From NCBI GenBank assembly GCA_903857665.1, contig CAIOFV010000152.1, forward strand, positions 1 through 51,205: DNA of 51,205 nucleotides, in the 5' to 3' direction. This stretch comes from an uncultured Myxococcales bacterium (GTDB lineage Bacteria; Myxococcota_A; UBA9042; DTJE01). A program made the position numbers and the translations under genes. Numbering within the stretch: position 1 is the first letter of the stretch; every line of letters starts with the position of its first letter. The notes under the pieces are model-generated. The model was not told where the DNA came from. It saw only the letters and a program-made list of their open reading frames with translations, and made no database searches. This document shows, piece after piece, positions 36,623-45,695 of this stretch.

Positions 36623-39577
36623 CTAGGCTGCGCCTTGCGGCCCGACAGGCAGGCCGTCGTCCGCCGGCAGGTCCATGTGGAACGTCGTTCCGCGATCGGG
36701 TTCCGTTTCGAACCACAGTTCGCCGTGATGTTCCCGCACGATCCCGTAGCTGATGGACAATCCCAGGCCGGTGCCCTGGTCCCGCGGCTTCGTCGTGAAG
36801 AACGGGTCGAAGACGCGCTCGGCGACCTCTGCCGGAATCCCCGTTCCGCAATCCTCCACCGACAGCCGGACGCAGCGATGCCCATCCTTGTCCACGACGG
36901 ACGCGCGGATCCGCAGGAACTTGTCGTCCACGCTGCCGGGGTAGCGCTGGTTCAGCGCATCCCGGGCATTGGTCAGCAGGTTCATCAGCACCTGCTGGAT
37001 CTGCTGTGAGCGGCACTTCAGGCTGGGGAGGTCGTCCGGGACGTCCACCTCGATCCGGATATGGTCCTTGCGGAGCACGGCCCGCATCAACGACAAGGTC
37101 CGTTCCACCAGATCGACCACCCGCGCCGGGCTGTGGGTTTCCCTGTCCTGGCGCGCGAAGCTCAGCAGGTTCCGCACGATCACGGCGACACGCTCGCTTT
37201 CCTTGATGACGTTTCCGGCGTAATCCGCCACCCGGGCCGGGTCGGACGCGTTGTCGCGCAACAGTTCGCCGTAGTTCAGGATGATGTTCAGCGGGTTGTT
37301 GATCTCGTGCGCGACGCCGCTGGCCAGGGTCCCGATGGCCTCCAGCCTCTGCTGCTGGCGGGCGGCGGCCTCGAACTGCCGCCGCTCCTCCTCCAGTCGC
37401 TTCCGCTCGGTCACGTCGCGAAGGATGACCTGGATCGCGCGCCCAGCCGCATCGCCGAAGGGCGAGGCAACCACCTCGACCTCCCGCGACGTGCCATCCA
37501 CCCGGAGGATCCGACCCTCGATCAGGGGTACCCTCTGGCCCTCCAGCAGCAGGCCGATCCGCTGCTTCATCAACGCGTGGTAGCCGGGGTCGAACAGTTC
37601 GAACGGCGACCTCCCGAGCAGTTGCCCCGGCTCGGTGGCGCCGAACAGCACCAGCGCCGCCGCGTTCACGAAGGTCACCTGGCCATCCCGGTTCACGAAC
37701 ACGGCGTCGGGAGACAGTTCCACCAGCCCTCGGTAGCGCTCCTCGCTGGCCTTCACCGCGTCCTCGGCCAGCTTGCGGCCGGTGATGTCGCTCAACGCCA
37801 TCACCACGCACCGCCGCCCGCCCAGCACCAGCGGCTCGACGCTGGCCACCAGCCAACGGTCGTGCCGCCCCGCCGACGACTCGATCTCCACGGAGGTCTC
37901 CAGGTCGTTGATCGCCTCGCCGGTCCGCAGGACCTCGCTGATGGCGGCCCGCAGCCCGCAGTTTGTGCAGTGCCGGGACCTCCCGCAGCCGTCGGGGTCT
38001 TCGCGACGATGGGCGCACCCCAGGAAGTCGCCGCACCGACCCTGTTCCAGGGCGCCCTTGCCGCCGCCGGAAAGGCTCTCCGCGGCCTTGTTCGCCTGCA
38101 GGACCCGTTCGTGTTCGTCGAAGACCACCAGCGCCACGGGGGTCGCGGACATGATGGCGCGCAGGTTGTCGCGCTCTGTCTGCAGCGCCTCCTCGGCCTG
38201 CCGGGCCTCGGACTGGTCCCGAAAGACCAGCACCACCCCGGCCATCGGCTCGCCCTCGGCCCGGATGGGCGCGCCGCTGTCGGCGATGGGCCGTTCGGTG
38301 CCGTCCCGAGCCACCAGCAGCGTGTGGTTGGCGAGCCCCACCACGACACCATCGCGCAGCACCCGTCGGACGGGGCTTTCGACCGGCACGCGCGACTCTT
38401 CGTTGATGATGGTGAAGACCTGTTCCAGGGGCTGTCCGCGGGCCTCGGCCTCCGACCACCCCGTCAGCGCCTGGGCCACCGGGTTGATGCGGGTCACGCA
38501 GCCGGACGCGTCGGTGGAGATCACGCCGTCCCCGATGCTGTACAGGGTGGTCCGGGCCTCCTCCTGGGCCTGGCGCCTGGCCTGCTCCGCCTCCAGCAAC
38601 CGTTGCAGCAGCACCAGCCGACCCGTCCGATAGGCCACCAGGCCCGCCGCCGCGGTCAACAGGACGCCCAGAAGGACCAGCACCAGGATGACGCCACCAC
38701 GGTACCGCGCCTCGGCCAGGATCTCGTCCCGGTCCACCTTGGACACCAGGGCCCAGGGCGAATCCGGGACCTGCTGGACCTCGGACAGCACCGGCACCCC
38801 GCGGTAGTCCGGGCCCTCGAAGATCCCCGAATGCCCCAGGGCGCCCTGGACCGCCGGAACCTCGGTCCGGGACAAGGCGATGCGGCGGGTCAGGGGCGGA
38901 TCCGACACGTGCCGCAACAAGTTCATGAACACGACCTCGTCCCCGTCCCGCCGGACCAGCAGCGATTCGGCACTGGGGCTGGGCGTGGGCCAGGACTGGA
39001 CCAGCAGGGACAGTTCGGCGTCGGGGTCGTTGCGCTGGATCAACACCGCGACCTGGCGCCGCTCGTCGTCGAAGATCGCGGCCGCCACGTCCAGGTGCAG
39101 TTTCCCGCAGGCGCCGCAGCGGAACATCACGCCGAACTCGGCACGACCCGATGCAACGGCCCGGGCCGCCAGGTCCATCGCCTCCGGCTCGAGCCTCGTG
39201 AGTCCCGGGTCCAGGGACAGCATCAGGCTGCCGTCGGGACGGGCCAGGATCACGTTCTGGTACAGGTGGACCCCCCGGTACCGCTCCAGCCAGGCCGCGA
39301 GGGCCGCGCGGTTTCCTTCGCCGACGGGCCCTTCGATCCCGGCAAGGACGTGCGTGCGGACGATGCCGGTCGCCATCCCTTCCAGATCACGGACGTGCTC
39401 CTGGCGCCAGCGCCCGATCTCGCCGGCCTTCATGCGGGCGATGGCCGTCAGTTGGGTTTCGGCAGCGGCTCGAAGGTCCCGGCTTTCGTGGCGATAGTAG
39501 GCGTACCCGCCCCCGGCGAACACCAGGGCCAGCACGATCACCGCGCCCCACACCGCCCCCTTCGAAACGGCCCTCAT
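36623..39577 (-). CDS. Membrane-bound PAS-domain sensor histidine kinase
   Basis: The 984-residue kinase has TM1 at about 9-28 and a large periplasmic sensor at about 29-293 (dCache-like; QSWPTPSPSAESLLVRR, DYRGVPVLSEVQ, PWALVSKVDRDEI). TM2 lies at about 295-316. PAS1 spans about 342-455, PAS2 about 470-600 and PAS3 about 612-725. HisKA has phospho-acceptor His757 (GVAHEINNPLN) and is followed by HATPase_c (NLLTNARDAL, DCGTGIP, GTGLGLSI). PAS2 contains a five-Cys cluster at 515, 521, 531, 537 and 540; the periplasmic domain has a CGAC motif at 154-157. There is no fused receiver, so a separate receiver must be the target. The ATG overlaps the REC-GGDEF stop by 4 bases. It is the last gene of the signalling run. 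Confidence 0.93.
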   Translation of the reverse strand: MRAVSKGAVWGAVIVLALVFAGGGYAYYRHESRDLRAAAETQLTAIARMKAGEIGRWRQEHVRDLEGMATGIVRTHVLAGIEGPVGEGNRAALAAWLERYRGVHLYQNVILARPDGSLMLSLDPGLTRLEPEAMDLAARAVASGRAEFGVMFRCGACGKLHLDVAAAIFDDERRQVAVLIQRNDPDAELSLLVQSWPTPSPSAESLLVRRDGDEVVFMNLLRHVSDPPLTRRIALSRTEVPAVQGALGHSGIFEGPDYRGVPVLSEVQQVPDSPWALVSKVDRDEILAEARYRGGVILVLVLLGVLLTAAAGLVAYRTGRLVLLQRLLEAEQARRQAQEEARTTLYSIGDGVISTDASGCVTRINPVAQALTGWSEAEARGQPLEQVFTIINEESRVPVESPVRRVLRDGVVVGLANHTLLVARDGTERPIADSGAPIRAEGEPMAGVVLVFRDQSEARQAEEALQTERDNLRAIMSATPVALVVFDEHERVLQANKAAESLSGGGKGALEQGRCGDFLGCAHRREDPDGCGRSRHCTNCGLRAAISEVLRTGEAINDLETSVEIESSAGRHDRWLVASVEPLVLGGRRCVVMALSDITGRKLAEDAVKASEERYRGLVELSPDAVFVNRDGQVTFVNAAALVLFGATEPGQLLGRSPFELFDPGYHALMKQRIGLLLEGQRVPLIEGRILRVDGTSREVEVVASPFGDAAGRAIQVILRDVTERKRLEEERRQFEAAARQQQRLEAIGTLASGVAHEINNPLNIILNYGELLRDNASDPARVADYAGNVIKESERVAVIVRNLLSFARQDRETHSPARVVDLVERTLSLMRAVLRKDHIRIEVDVPDDLPSLKCRSQQIQQVLMNLLTNARDALNQRYPGSVDDKFLRIRASVVDKDGHRCVRLSVEDCGTGIPAEVAERVFDPFFTTKPRDQGTGLGLSISYGIVREHHGELWFETEPDRGTTFHMDLPADDGLPVGPQGAA

Positions 39578-40497
39578 GGTTCAACCTCGCCTGCCTCGAC
39601 ACGATCGCGACCGTTTGCCTTGGCCCGGTACATGGCTTCGTCGGCCGCCTTCACCAGCGACTCGGGCGTGGCCCGCCCCCGCGGCCGATAGCAGGTGGCG
39701 CCCAGGCTCATCGTCACCGGGACCAGGCCCTCGGCGATGTTCATCGGTTCGGCCGCAATGGCGGCCCGTATCCGTTCGCCCACGCCGCAGGCCAGTTCCA
39801 GGCCGCATCCGGGGGTGATGACCAGGAACTCCTCGCCGCCGTAGCGACCGACGGCGTCGTAGGAACGCCGCACCGACAGCATCCTGCGGGCGGCCTCGCG
39901 CAGCACCGCGTCCCCGGCCAGATGTCCATGCGTGTCGTTGACCCGCTTGAAGAAGTCGAGGTCCCCCAGGATGACCCCGAGGGGCATCCCTTCACGATCC
40001 GCCCGGGCCATCTCGTGCGCGAGGGTTTCCAGGATGGCCCCCCGGTTCCACAGGCCCGTCAGCGAATCGTGCGTGGCCTTGTCGGCCAGCATCTCGCGGG
40101 CCCGGACCAGTTCGGCGACCAGGTCCAGGATGCGCCGCCCGGCCCTCAGGCGCACCTTCAGCTCGTTGGCATCGAACGGCTTCGCGATGTAGTCGTCCGC
40201 CCCGGCCTCCATCCCCGCGACGATGTCCTCGCCACGGCTTTTCGACGTCAACAGCAACAGGTAGACGTACGATTCGCGAACCTGTTGCCGAACGCGGCGA
40301 CACACCTCGATGCCGTCCATCCCGGGCATCTCCCAGTCCAGGATGGCCAGGTCGGGGGCGTCGGGGCCCTGCAGCGCCTCCCAGGCCTCGACGCCGTCGC
40401 TGGCGACCATGACGTCGTATCCCCACTTGCGCAGACGGGATTCCAGCACCTTCCGGGAAACGGCCTCGTCGTCCGCGATCAGGATCTTCACGGGCAT
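39574..40497 (-). CDS. Response regulator diguanylate cyclase (REC-GGDEF)
   Basis: The 307-residue protein has a receiver domain (residues 1-120; acidic pair Asp9-Asp10, phospho-acceptor Asp54 in LDWEMPGMDG, Lys107) and a GGDEF domain with GGEEF at 220-224, DLDFFKRVNDTHGH upstream and an intact inhibitory I-site RSYD at 211-214. It should make c-di-GMP on phosphorylation and be product-inhibited. The ATG overlaps the hybrid kinase gene by 10 bases and its stop overlaps the next kinase, so the three are coupled. Its likely phosphodonor is one of the two flanking kinases. Confidence 0.95.
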   Translation of the reverse strand: MPVKILIADDEAVSRKVLESRLRKWGYDVMVASDGVEAWEALQGPDAPDLAILDWEMPGMDGIEVCRRVRQQVRESYVYLLLLTSKSRGEDIVAGMEAGADDYIAKPFDANELKVRLRAGRRILDLVAELVRAREMLADKATHDSLTGLWNRGAILETLAHEMARADREGMPLGVILGDLDFFKRVNDTHGHLAGDAVLREAARRMLSVRRSYDAVGRYGGEEFLVITPGCGLELACGVGERIRAAIAAEPMNIAEGLVPVTMSLGATCYRPRGRATPESLVKAADEAMYRAKANGRDRVEAGEVEP

Positions 40498-43016
40498 GCC
40501 TCCGCGACGATTTCCCGCAGGCGCGTGGCCAGACGGGCGACGGCCTGCTCCAGATCCGCGGCGCGGGCCGGGGCATCCCCGACGTTCCCTTCCCTTCCGC
40601 GATCCTCGATGCCCTGTGCCAGGTCCAGGGCCCGCGACGCCCCGAAGTTGCCCACCATGCCCTTCAAGGTGTGGGCGGCCCGCATCAGGGCCGGCCCGTC
40701 CCGCCGGGCCGCCGCATCCTGGACCTGGGCCACCAGGCCCGGCGCGCCGGTGTGGAACAGGTCGACCAGTTCCGCCAGCAGGTCCGCGTCGCCGTCGAAC
40801 CTCGCCAGCAGGCCCGCCCGGTCCGCGGTGTCATCGTTCAAGGCGGGCGGGACGGCCGCCAAGGCAGGCCGCGTCATCGCGCCCGCCTTCTTCACGTCCT
40901 CGCCGGGCACCACGGGCGTCACGCGCTCGATCGCAGCGAACAGCGCGTCAGGTTGGACAGGCTTCGAAACGTAGTCGTCGAACCCCCCCGCCAGGCAACG
41001 CTCCCGATCCCCCTTCATCGCGTGCGCGGTGAGGGCGACCACGGGCAGGTGCGCCGTCGTACCCGCCTCCCGGGCCCGCAGGGCGGCTGTCGCCTCGAAT
41101 CCGTCCATCCCGGGCATCTGCACGTCCATCAGCACCAGGTCGAACGGCCGCCCCGAGGGCGCCTCCAGCCGCTCCAGGGCCTGCCGTCCATCGCCGACGA
41201 CGACCACCTCGTGGCCGCGTCGTTCCAGCAGGCGGGTCGCGTACCGCTGGTTGACCTCGTTGTCCTCGGCCAGCAGCACCTTCAGGGCGCGCTGGCCCTC
41301 CCGCAGCGAATGACGCGTGACCAGGGCCGGCGCCGTGGCCCCCGACTCGCCCGAGGCCCCGAACAGCGTCATCGTGGCGTCCAGCAGCGACGACTGCGAA
41401 ATCGGCTTGGTCAGGTAGACCGAAATCCCCACTTCCCGGCACCGGGCCGCATCGCCGCGCCGCCCCGCCGACGTCAGCATCATCATCAGGCAGGGCGCGG
41501 CCCCCGGGGTGCCGCGGATCCGCTCGGCCAGTTCGAAGCCGTCCATCCCCGGCATGTTGGCGTCCAGCAGCACCAGCCGGAAGGCGTCGCCGTCGGCGTT
41601 GGCCTGGGCGAGGGCTTCCAGCGCTCGCTCGGCGCCCTCGGCGACGGTGGCGCGGAAGCCCCAGTTGCGCAGCATCTCCGACAGGATCCGCCGGTTGGTC
41701 CCGTTGTCGTCCACCACCAGGACCGGCAGGCCGCGCAGGCTTTCCAGGTTGGCCGGGACCGACAGCCGCACCGGGCCGGACTGCAGCCCGAAGCGTGCCG
41801 TGAAATGGAACGTGCTGCCGCGCCCGACCTCGCTGTCCAGGCCGATCTGCCCGCCCATCAGTTCGACGAGCCGCTTCGAGATCGTCAGTCCCAGGCCCGT
41901 TCCGCCGTACCGCCGCGTCGTCGAGGCGTCCGCCTGCGAGAACGCCTCGAACACCGTGTCCATCTTGTCGGCCGGGATGCCGATGCCCGTGTCGGACACG
42001 TCGAAGCGCAGCACCAGCGAATCCCCGGTTTCCTCCACTTTCGCAACCGCCACGACCACCTCGCCGTGCGCCGTGAACTTGATCGCGTTCCCCACCAGGT
42101 TCACGAGGATCTGCCGCAGGCGGCCGGCGTCGCCCACCACCCGATCGGGCACGTCCGCCGGCACGTGGAAGGCCAGTTCCAGGCCCTTGTCGCCCGCCCG
42201 GGAGGCCAGCGTCTGGAGCAGTTCGTGCAGGCAGTCCCGCAGGTGGAAGCCGATCGGGTCCAGCTCGATTCGCTGGGCCTCGATCTTGGAAAAGTCCAGG
42301 ATGTCGTTGATCACGCCCAGCAGCGCCTCGGCCGAGGACTTCACGGCCTGGGCGTATTCGCCCTGTTCGCGGGACAGCGGCGTGTCCAGCAGCAGCTCCG
42401 TCATGCCCAGGACCCCGTTCATCGGCGTCCGGATCTCGTGGCTCATGTTCGCCAGGAACTCGCTCTTGGCCCGGCTCGCGTCCTCGGCGGCGTGCAGCGC
42501 CCGGTCCCGCTCCTGCTCCACACGCTGTCTTTCGGTGACATCCCGGACCGTCGCCTGCAGGAACCGCTTCCCCGCCAACTCCACGCGCGTCAGCAGCACC
42601 GTGGAGGGGAACTCCTCGCCGGTGATCCGCCGGTGGGTCCACTCGAAGAAATGGAACCCTTCGCGCATCGCCTTGCCGATCATCTCCCCGGCCTTCTCGG
42701 CCGAGGGCCTGCCGTCCGGCTGCAGTTCCGGCGACACCTGCCTCAGTTGCAGGGCGATGAATTCGTCCAGGTTCCTTGCGCCGAACATGGCCAGCGTCGT
42801 CGGGTTCGCCGAAGTGTATCGCCAGGTCGGCGGTTCCAGCGTCATGATCGCGTCGCGCGAGCTTTCGAACAGGCCCCGGAACATCTCCTCGCTGGCCCGC
42901 AGTACCTGCTGCGACAGGTACAACTCCCGCGTCCGGTCCTCGATCAGGGCCTCGAGGATCTCGACCTTGCGCAGGGCCCGCTCCAGGCGCTGCTCCGCGA
43001 TCTCGGCGGGTGTCAT
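40488..43016 (-). CDS. Hybrid histidine kinase partnered with H-NOX (PAS-HisKA-HATPase-REC-REC-HPt)
   Basis: The 842-residue soluble kinase has an N-terminal coiled region, a PAS domain at about 42-165, HisKA with His193 (MSHEIRTPMNG), and HATPase_c at about 300-410 (NLVGNAIKFT, DTGIGIP, GGTGLGLTIS). Two receivers follow, at about 430-552 (Asp485) and 578-702 (Asp631), and a C-terminal HPt domain has His782 (AHTLKGMVGNFG). It can run a complete internal phosphorelay and pass phosphate to an outside receiver. ATG 43014-43016 overlaps the H-NOX stop (ATGA); the longer frame upstream only overlaps H-NOX. There is no membrane segment, consistent with control by cytosolic H-NOX. Confidence 0.95.
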   Translation of the reverse strand: MTPAEIAEQRLERALRKVEILEALIEDRTRELYLSQQVLRASEEMFRGLFESSRDAIMTLEPPTWRYTSANPTTLAMFGARNLDEFIALQLRQVSPELQPDGRPSAEKAGEMIGKAMREGFHFFEWTHRRITGEEFPSTVLLTRVELAGKRFLQATVRDVTERQRVEQERDRALHAAEDASRAKSEFLANMSHEIRTPMNGVLGMTELLLDTPLSREQGEYAQAVKSSAEALLGVINDILDFSKIEAQRIELDPIGFHLRDCLHELLQTLASRAGDKGLELAFHVPADVPDRVVGDAGRLRQILVNLVGNAIKFTAHGEVVVAVAKVEETGDSLVLRFDVSDTGIGIPADKMDTVFEAFSQADASTTRRYGGTGLGLTISKRLVELMGGQIGLDSEVGRGSTFHFTARFGLQSGPVRLSVPANLESLRGLPVLVVDDNGTNRRILSEMLRNWGFRATVAEGAERALEALAQANADGDAFRLVLLDANMPGMDGFELAERIRGTPGAAPCLMMMLTSAGRRGDAARCREVGISVYLTKPISQSSLLDATMTLFGASGESGATAPALVTRHSLREGQRALKVLLAEDNEVNQRYATRLLERRGHEVVVVGDGRQALERLEAPSGRPFDLVLMDVQMPGMDGFEATAALRAREAGTTAHLPVVALTAHAMKGDRERCLAGGFDDYVSKPVQPDALFAAIERVTPVVPGEDVKKAGAMTRPALAAVPPALNDDTADRAGLLARFDGDADLLAELVDLFHTGAPGLVAQVQDAAARRDGPALMRAAHTLKGMVGNFGASRALDLAQGIEDRGREGNVGDAPARAADLEQAVARLATRLREIVAEACP

Positions 43017-43573
43017 GGCGTCGCCTCTCGCGCAGCGAAGGTCAGGTCGAACACGCACGCCGGGTCGCCGTGCAGCATGCAGGACGTCTGGGCGTGCTCG
43101 ATCGGGACGCCATAGTAGGTGGCCACGCCGTCCAGCAGGCCTTCGACCAGCGCGCACATCCTGCGTTCGGATTCGTATCGCATCACCAGCCTGTCCGGCG
43201 TCGGGGTTTCGTAGTGGAACCGCGGGCAGCGCGCCCCGTCGAACAGCTTGTTGACCTCGGTGCTGTGGAAGGCGTCCACCGTCAGCAGGAAATCCTTCGG
43301 GTGGGCATGAGGGGTCATGAAGCGCGGGAACCGCCGGGCCAGCGGCGGGATGCAGAACCGCCCGAAGGCCCGCAAGGCCTCCGCGGTCGGGACGCCCATC
43401 CGTTTCACGGCGCTGGCGACCAGGGCGAACAGATCCTCGTCCGGATACGATCCAGGCCCGACGAACGGCTCGGTGGTCTGGAGCCCGGCCGAAGCCAGGA
43501 TCTCCTCGTAGGCCTCGGCCCCCAGTTTCTCGACGACGAAGTCCTCAAACAGATTGAAGATTATCCCCTTCAT
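43013..43573 (-). CDS. H-NOX haem nitric-oxide sensor protein
   Basis: This 186-residue stand-alone HNOB-domain protein starts MKGIIFNLFEDFVVEKLG, carries the proximal haem ligand His103 (TVDAFHSTEVNKLF), Pro117 and the YxSxR haem-propionate motif at 133-137 (YESER). By counting from YxSxR, the position of the O2-stabilising distal Tyr of Thermoanaerobacter H-NOX is Leu142 here, which favours NO over O2. Cys140, Cys165 and Cys173 with His160 resemble the zinc/thiol cluster described in some proteobacterial H-NOX proteins. Its stop overlaps the hybrid kinase ATG, the genetic pairing seen in known NO-responsive H-NOX/kinase systems. Confidence 0.95.
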   Translation of the reverse strand: MKGIIFNLFEDFVVEKLGAEAYEEILASAGLQTTEPFVGPGSYPDEDLFALVASAVKRMGVPTAEALRAFGRFCIPPLARRFPRFMTPHAHPKDFLLTVDAFHSTEVNKLFDGARCPRFHYETPTPDRLVMRYESERRMCALVEGLLDGVATYYGVPIEHAQTSCMLHGDPACVFDLTFAAREATP

Positions 43574-43624
43574 CTTTCCCCTCCATCGATCGACGTGACG
43601 ACCGGGATTCCTCGGTTTGAAGCC

Positions 43625-43653
43625 ATTGTAGACCTGTTGCCGACGGGCGTCTT
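43625..43653 (-). promoter_or_regulatory. Possible internal promoter ahead of H-NOX
   Basis: In the 96-base gap before H-NOX the minus strand has a good -10, TACAAT (43630-43625), with a weak -35, AAGACG (43653-43648), at 17-base spacing. It would allow the H-NOX half of the run to be expressed separately. Confidence 0.4.
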
Positions 43654-43669
43654 GGACCGACGGGGCCGG

Positions 43670-45679
43670 TCAGGACCCCTGCAGCGATGGCTGGGCCGCG
43701 ACGGTTTCGGCACGCGCCCGCATCGACAGCCCCTCCAGCAACCGGACCACGTCGTCGGGTGGCAGGGGCTTCGAATAGTAGTACCCCTGGGCGTAGTCGC
43801 ATCCTACTGCGGCCAGCCGAACCGCCTGGGAGGCATGCTCGACGCCCTCGACGATCACCTTGAGCCCGAGTTCGTGCGCCAGCGTCACGATGGCCTGGAT
43901 GACTGCCCCGTATGTCGGGTTGCTGTACATCGTACTGGTGAACTCCCTGTCCACCTTGACCGCCGACAGCGGGAACCGATGCAGGTTGCTCAGCGACGAG
44001 TACCCGGTGCCGAAGTCGTCCATGTGGATGCTGACACCCAGGTCGCACAGGGACTGCAACTGCAGCGCGGCCTTGTCCAGTTCCTGGATCAGGTAGGTTT
44101 CCGTGATCTCCAGGCAGAGCCGTTCCGGCGCCAGGGTGGTTTCGACCAGGATCTGCCGGATCTCCTCGGTCAGCCGGGCTTCCCGCAGTTGCCGCGCCGA
44201 CAGGTTCACGCTCAGGCTCACGTTCCTCATGCCCGGGAAGCGCCGCGTCCACTCGACGAACTGCCGGCAGGCCATCCGCAACATCATGATCCCGATGGGG
44301 ATGATGGTCCCGTTCTCCTCGGCGGACGCCACGAAGCGCGACGGACCGATCAGCCCCAGGCGCGGGTGGTTCCAGCGGATGAGCGCCTCGAAGGAGTGCA
44401 CCGCGGCCCCCGGCAAGGTCACGATCGGCTGGTAGTACAGCACGAACTCCGAATGGTCGATGGCGCGGCGCAGATCGGTTTCCAGTTGCAGGCGATCCTG
44501 GACCAGTTGGTGCATGTCGGGATCGAAGATCGCGTACCGGGAACGTCCCTCGCTCTTCGCGCGATACATCGCGGTGTCCGCGTCGCGCAGCATCGGGTCG
44601 ATGCCGCGGTAGTTGGGGTTGCTGACGGCGATGCCCACGCTGGCCGAAACGCCGATCTCGTGTTCCCCCACCTGGAACGGCGACGCCAGCGCCTGAAGGA
44701 AGCGCGTCGCCGCGATCGCCGCATCGCTGGCACGGTGCAATCCCCGCAGGACGACCACGAACTCGTCGCCCCCGATGCGCGCCGCGGGCTCGTCGTCGAT
44801 CCGGGCCAGGAAATCCAGGGAACGGATGCACGCCTTGATGCGTTGCGCGACCAGGACCAGCAGCCTGTCGCCGTGATCGTGCCCCAGGCTGTCGTTGATC
44901 AGCTTGAAGTTGTCGAGGTCCATGAACAGGATGGCGAACGTCGCATGCTCGTCCGCCTGGAAGCGGTCGAAGCACTCCTGCAGCTTTTCGGACAGGTACA
45001 GCCGGTTGGGCAGGCCCGTGAGTGCATCGTGATATGCCAACTGCCGGATGTTCGCCTCGGCCGAGGACCGGGACGCGATCTCCTTCTGCAGCAGGTTGTT
45101 CGCCTCCTCCATTTCGCGCGACAGGTTGACGCTGTCGGCCAGTTGCCGGGCGATCTCCAGGTGCATCTGCCGCTTGCGGGTCATCGCGCAGGCCATCTGC
45201 CAGACCTCGGCGATGTCGAACGGCTTCCTCAGCAGCAGCAGCCGATCGGTGTATCCCAGGATCCCGACAACCTGCGACCACGAGTAGTCGGAATAGGCCG
45301 TGCAGATGACCACGTGCAGGTTGGGATCCACCTTCCACAGGTGCTGGATGGTTTCGACCCCGTCCCACCCGGGAGGCATGCGCATATCGACGAAGGCCAT
45401 CAGGTAGGGGTCCCCGGCGGCGATGGCGTCGGCCACCATCTGGCAGCCCTGCTCCCCCTGGAGGGCAAAGTCCGCCCGGAACGACGGCGCGTCCCTGGGC
45501 GCCGACGCGTCGGACTGGCCGAAGGCCGCGGCCTCCAGTTCCAGCAGCCCGGACACCTCCAGCCGGTCCGGGCACAGGATCCGCGCGAAATCATCGTGGA
45601 TCGACGGTGAGTCGTCGATGACGAGGACTCGCTGGGCGCGGAGCGCATCGGACGACTTCTGGTAGAAACCGCTGAACAT
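43670..45679 (-). CDS. REC-GGDEF-EAL dual c-di-GMP signalling protein
   Basis: The 669-residue protein has an atypical receiver at about 15-165 (IDDSPSIHDDF; Asp98 in FVDMRMPPGWDG, with an insertion before it; Lys152), a coiled linker to about 210, GGDEF at 303-307 (RIGGDEFVV), and an EAL domain from about 400 with EAL at 431-433, SVNLSARQL, EITETYLI, MDDFGTGYSSL and KVDREF. Both catalytic motifs look intact, so the direction of activity cannot be read from sequence. ATG 45677-45679 is preceded by GGGAGG. Sixteen bases separate it from the upstream kinase gene, the likely partner. Confidence 0.93.
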   Translation of the reverse strand: MFSGFYQKSSDALRAQRVLVIDDSPSIHDDFARILCPDRLEVSGLLELEAAAFGQSDASAPRDAPSFRADFALQGEQGCQMVADAIAAGDPYLMAFVDMRMPPGWDGVETIQHLWKVDPNLHVVICTAYSDYSWSQVVGILGYTDRLLLLRKPFDIAEVWQMACAMTRKRQMHLEIARQLADSVNLSREMEEANNLLQKEIASRSSAEANIRQLAYHDALTGLPNRLYLSEKLQECFDRFQADEHATFAILFMDLDNFKLINDSLGHDHGDRLLVLVAQRIKACIRSLDFLARIDDEPAARIGGDEFVVVLRGLHRASDAAIAATRFLQALASPFQVGEHEIGVSASVGIAVSNPNYRGIDPMLRDADTAMYRAKSEGRSRYAIFDPDMHQLVQDRLQLETDLRRAIDHSEFVLYYQPIVTLPGAAVHSFEALIRWNHPRLGLIGPSRFVASAEENGTIIPIGIMMLRMACRQFVEWTRRFPGMRNVSLSVNLSARQLREARLTEEIRQILVETTLAPERLCLEITETYLIQELDKAALQLQSLCDLGVSIHMDDFGTGYSSLSNLHRFPLSAVKVDREFTSTMYSNPTYGAVIQAIVTLAHELGLKVIVEGVEHASQAVRLAAVGCDYAQGYYYSKPLPPDDVVRLLEGLSMRARAETVAAQPSLQGS

Positions 45680-45695
45680 CTGCGCCTCCCTCGAA

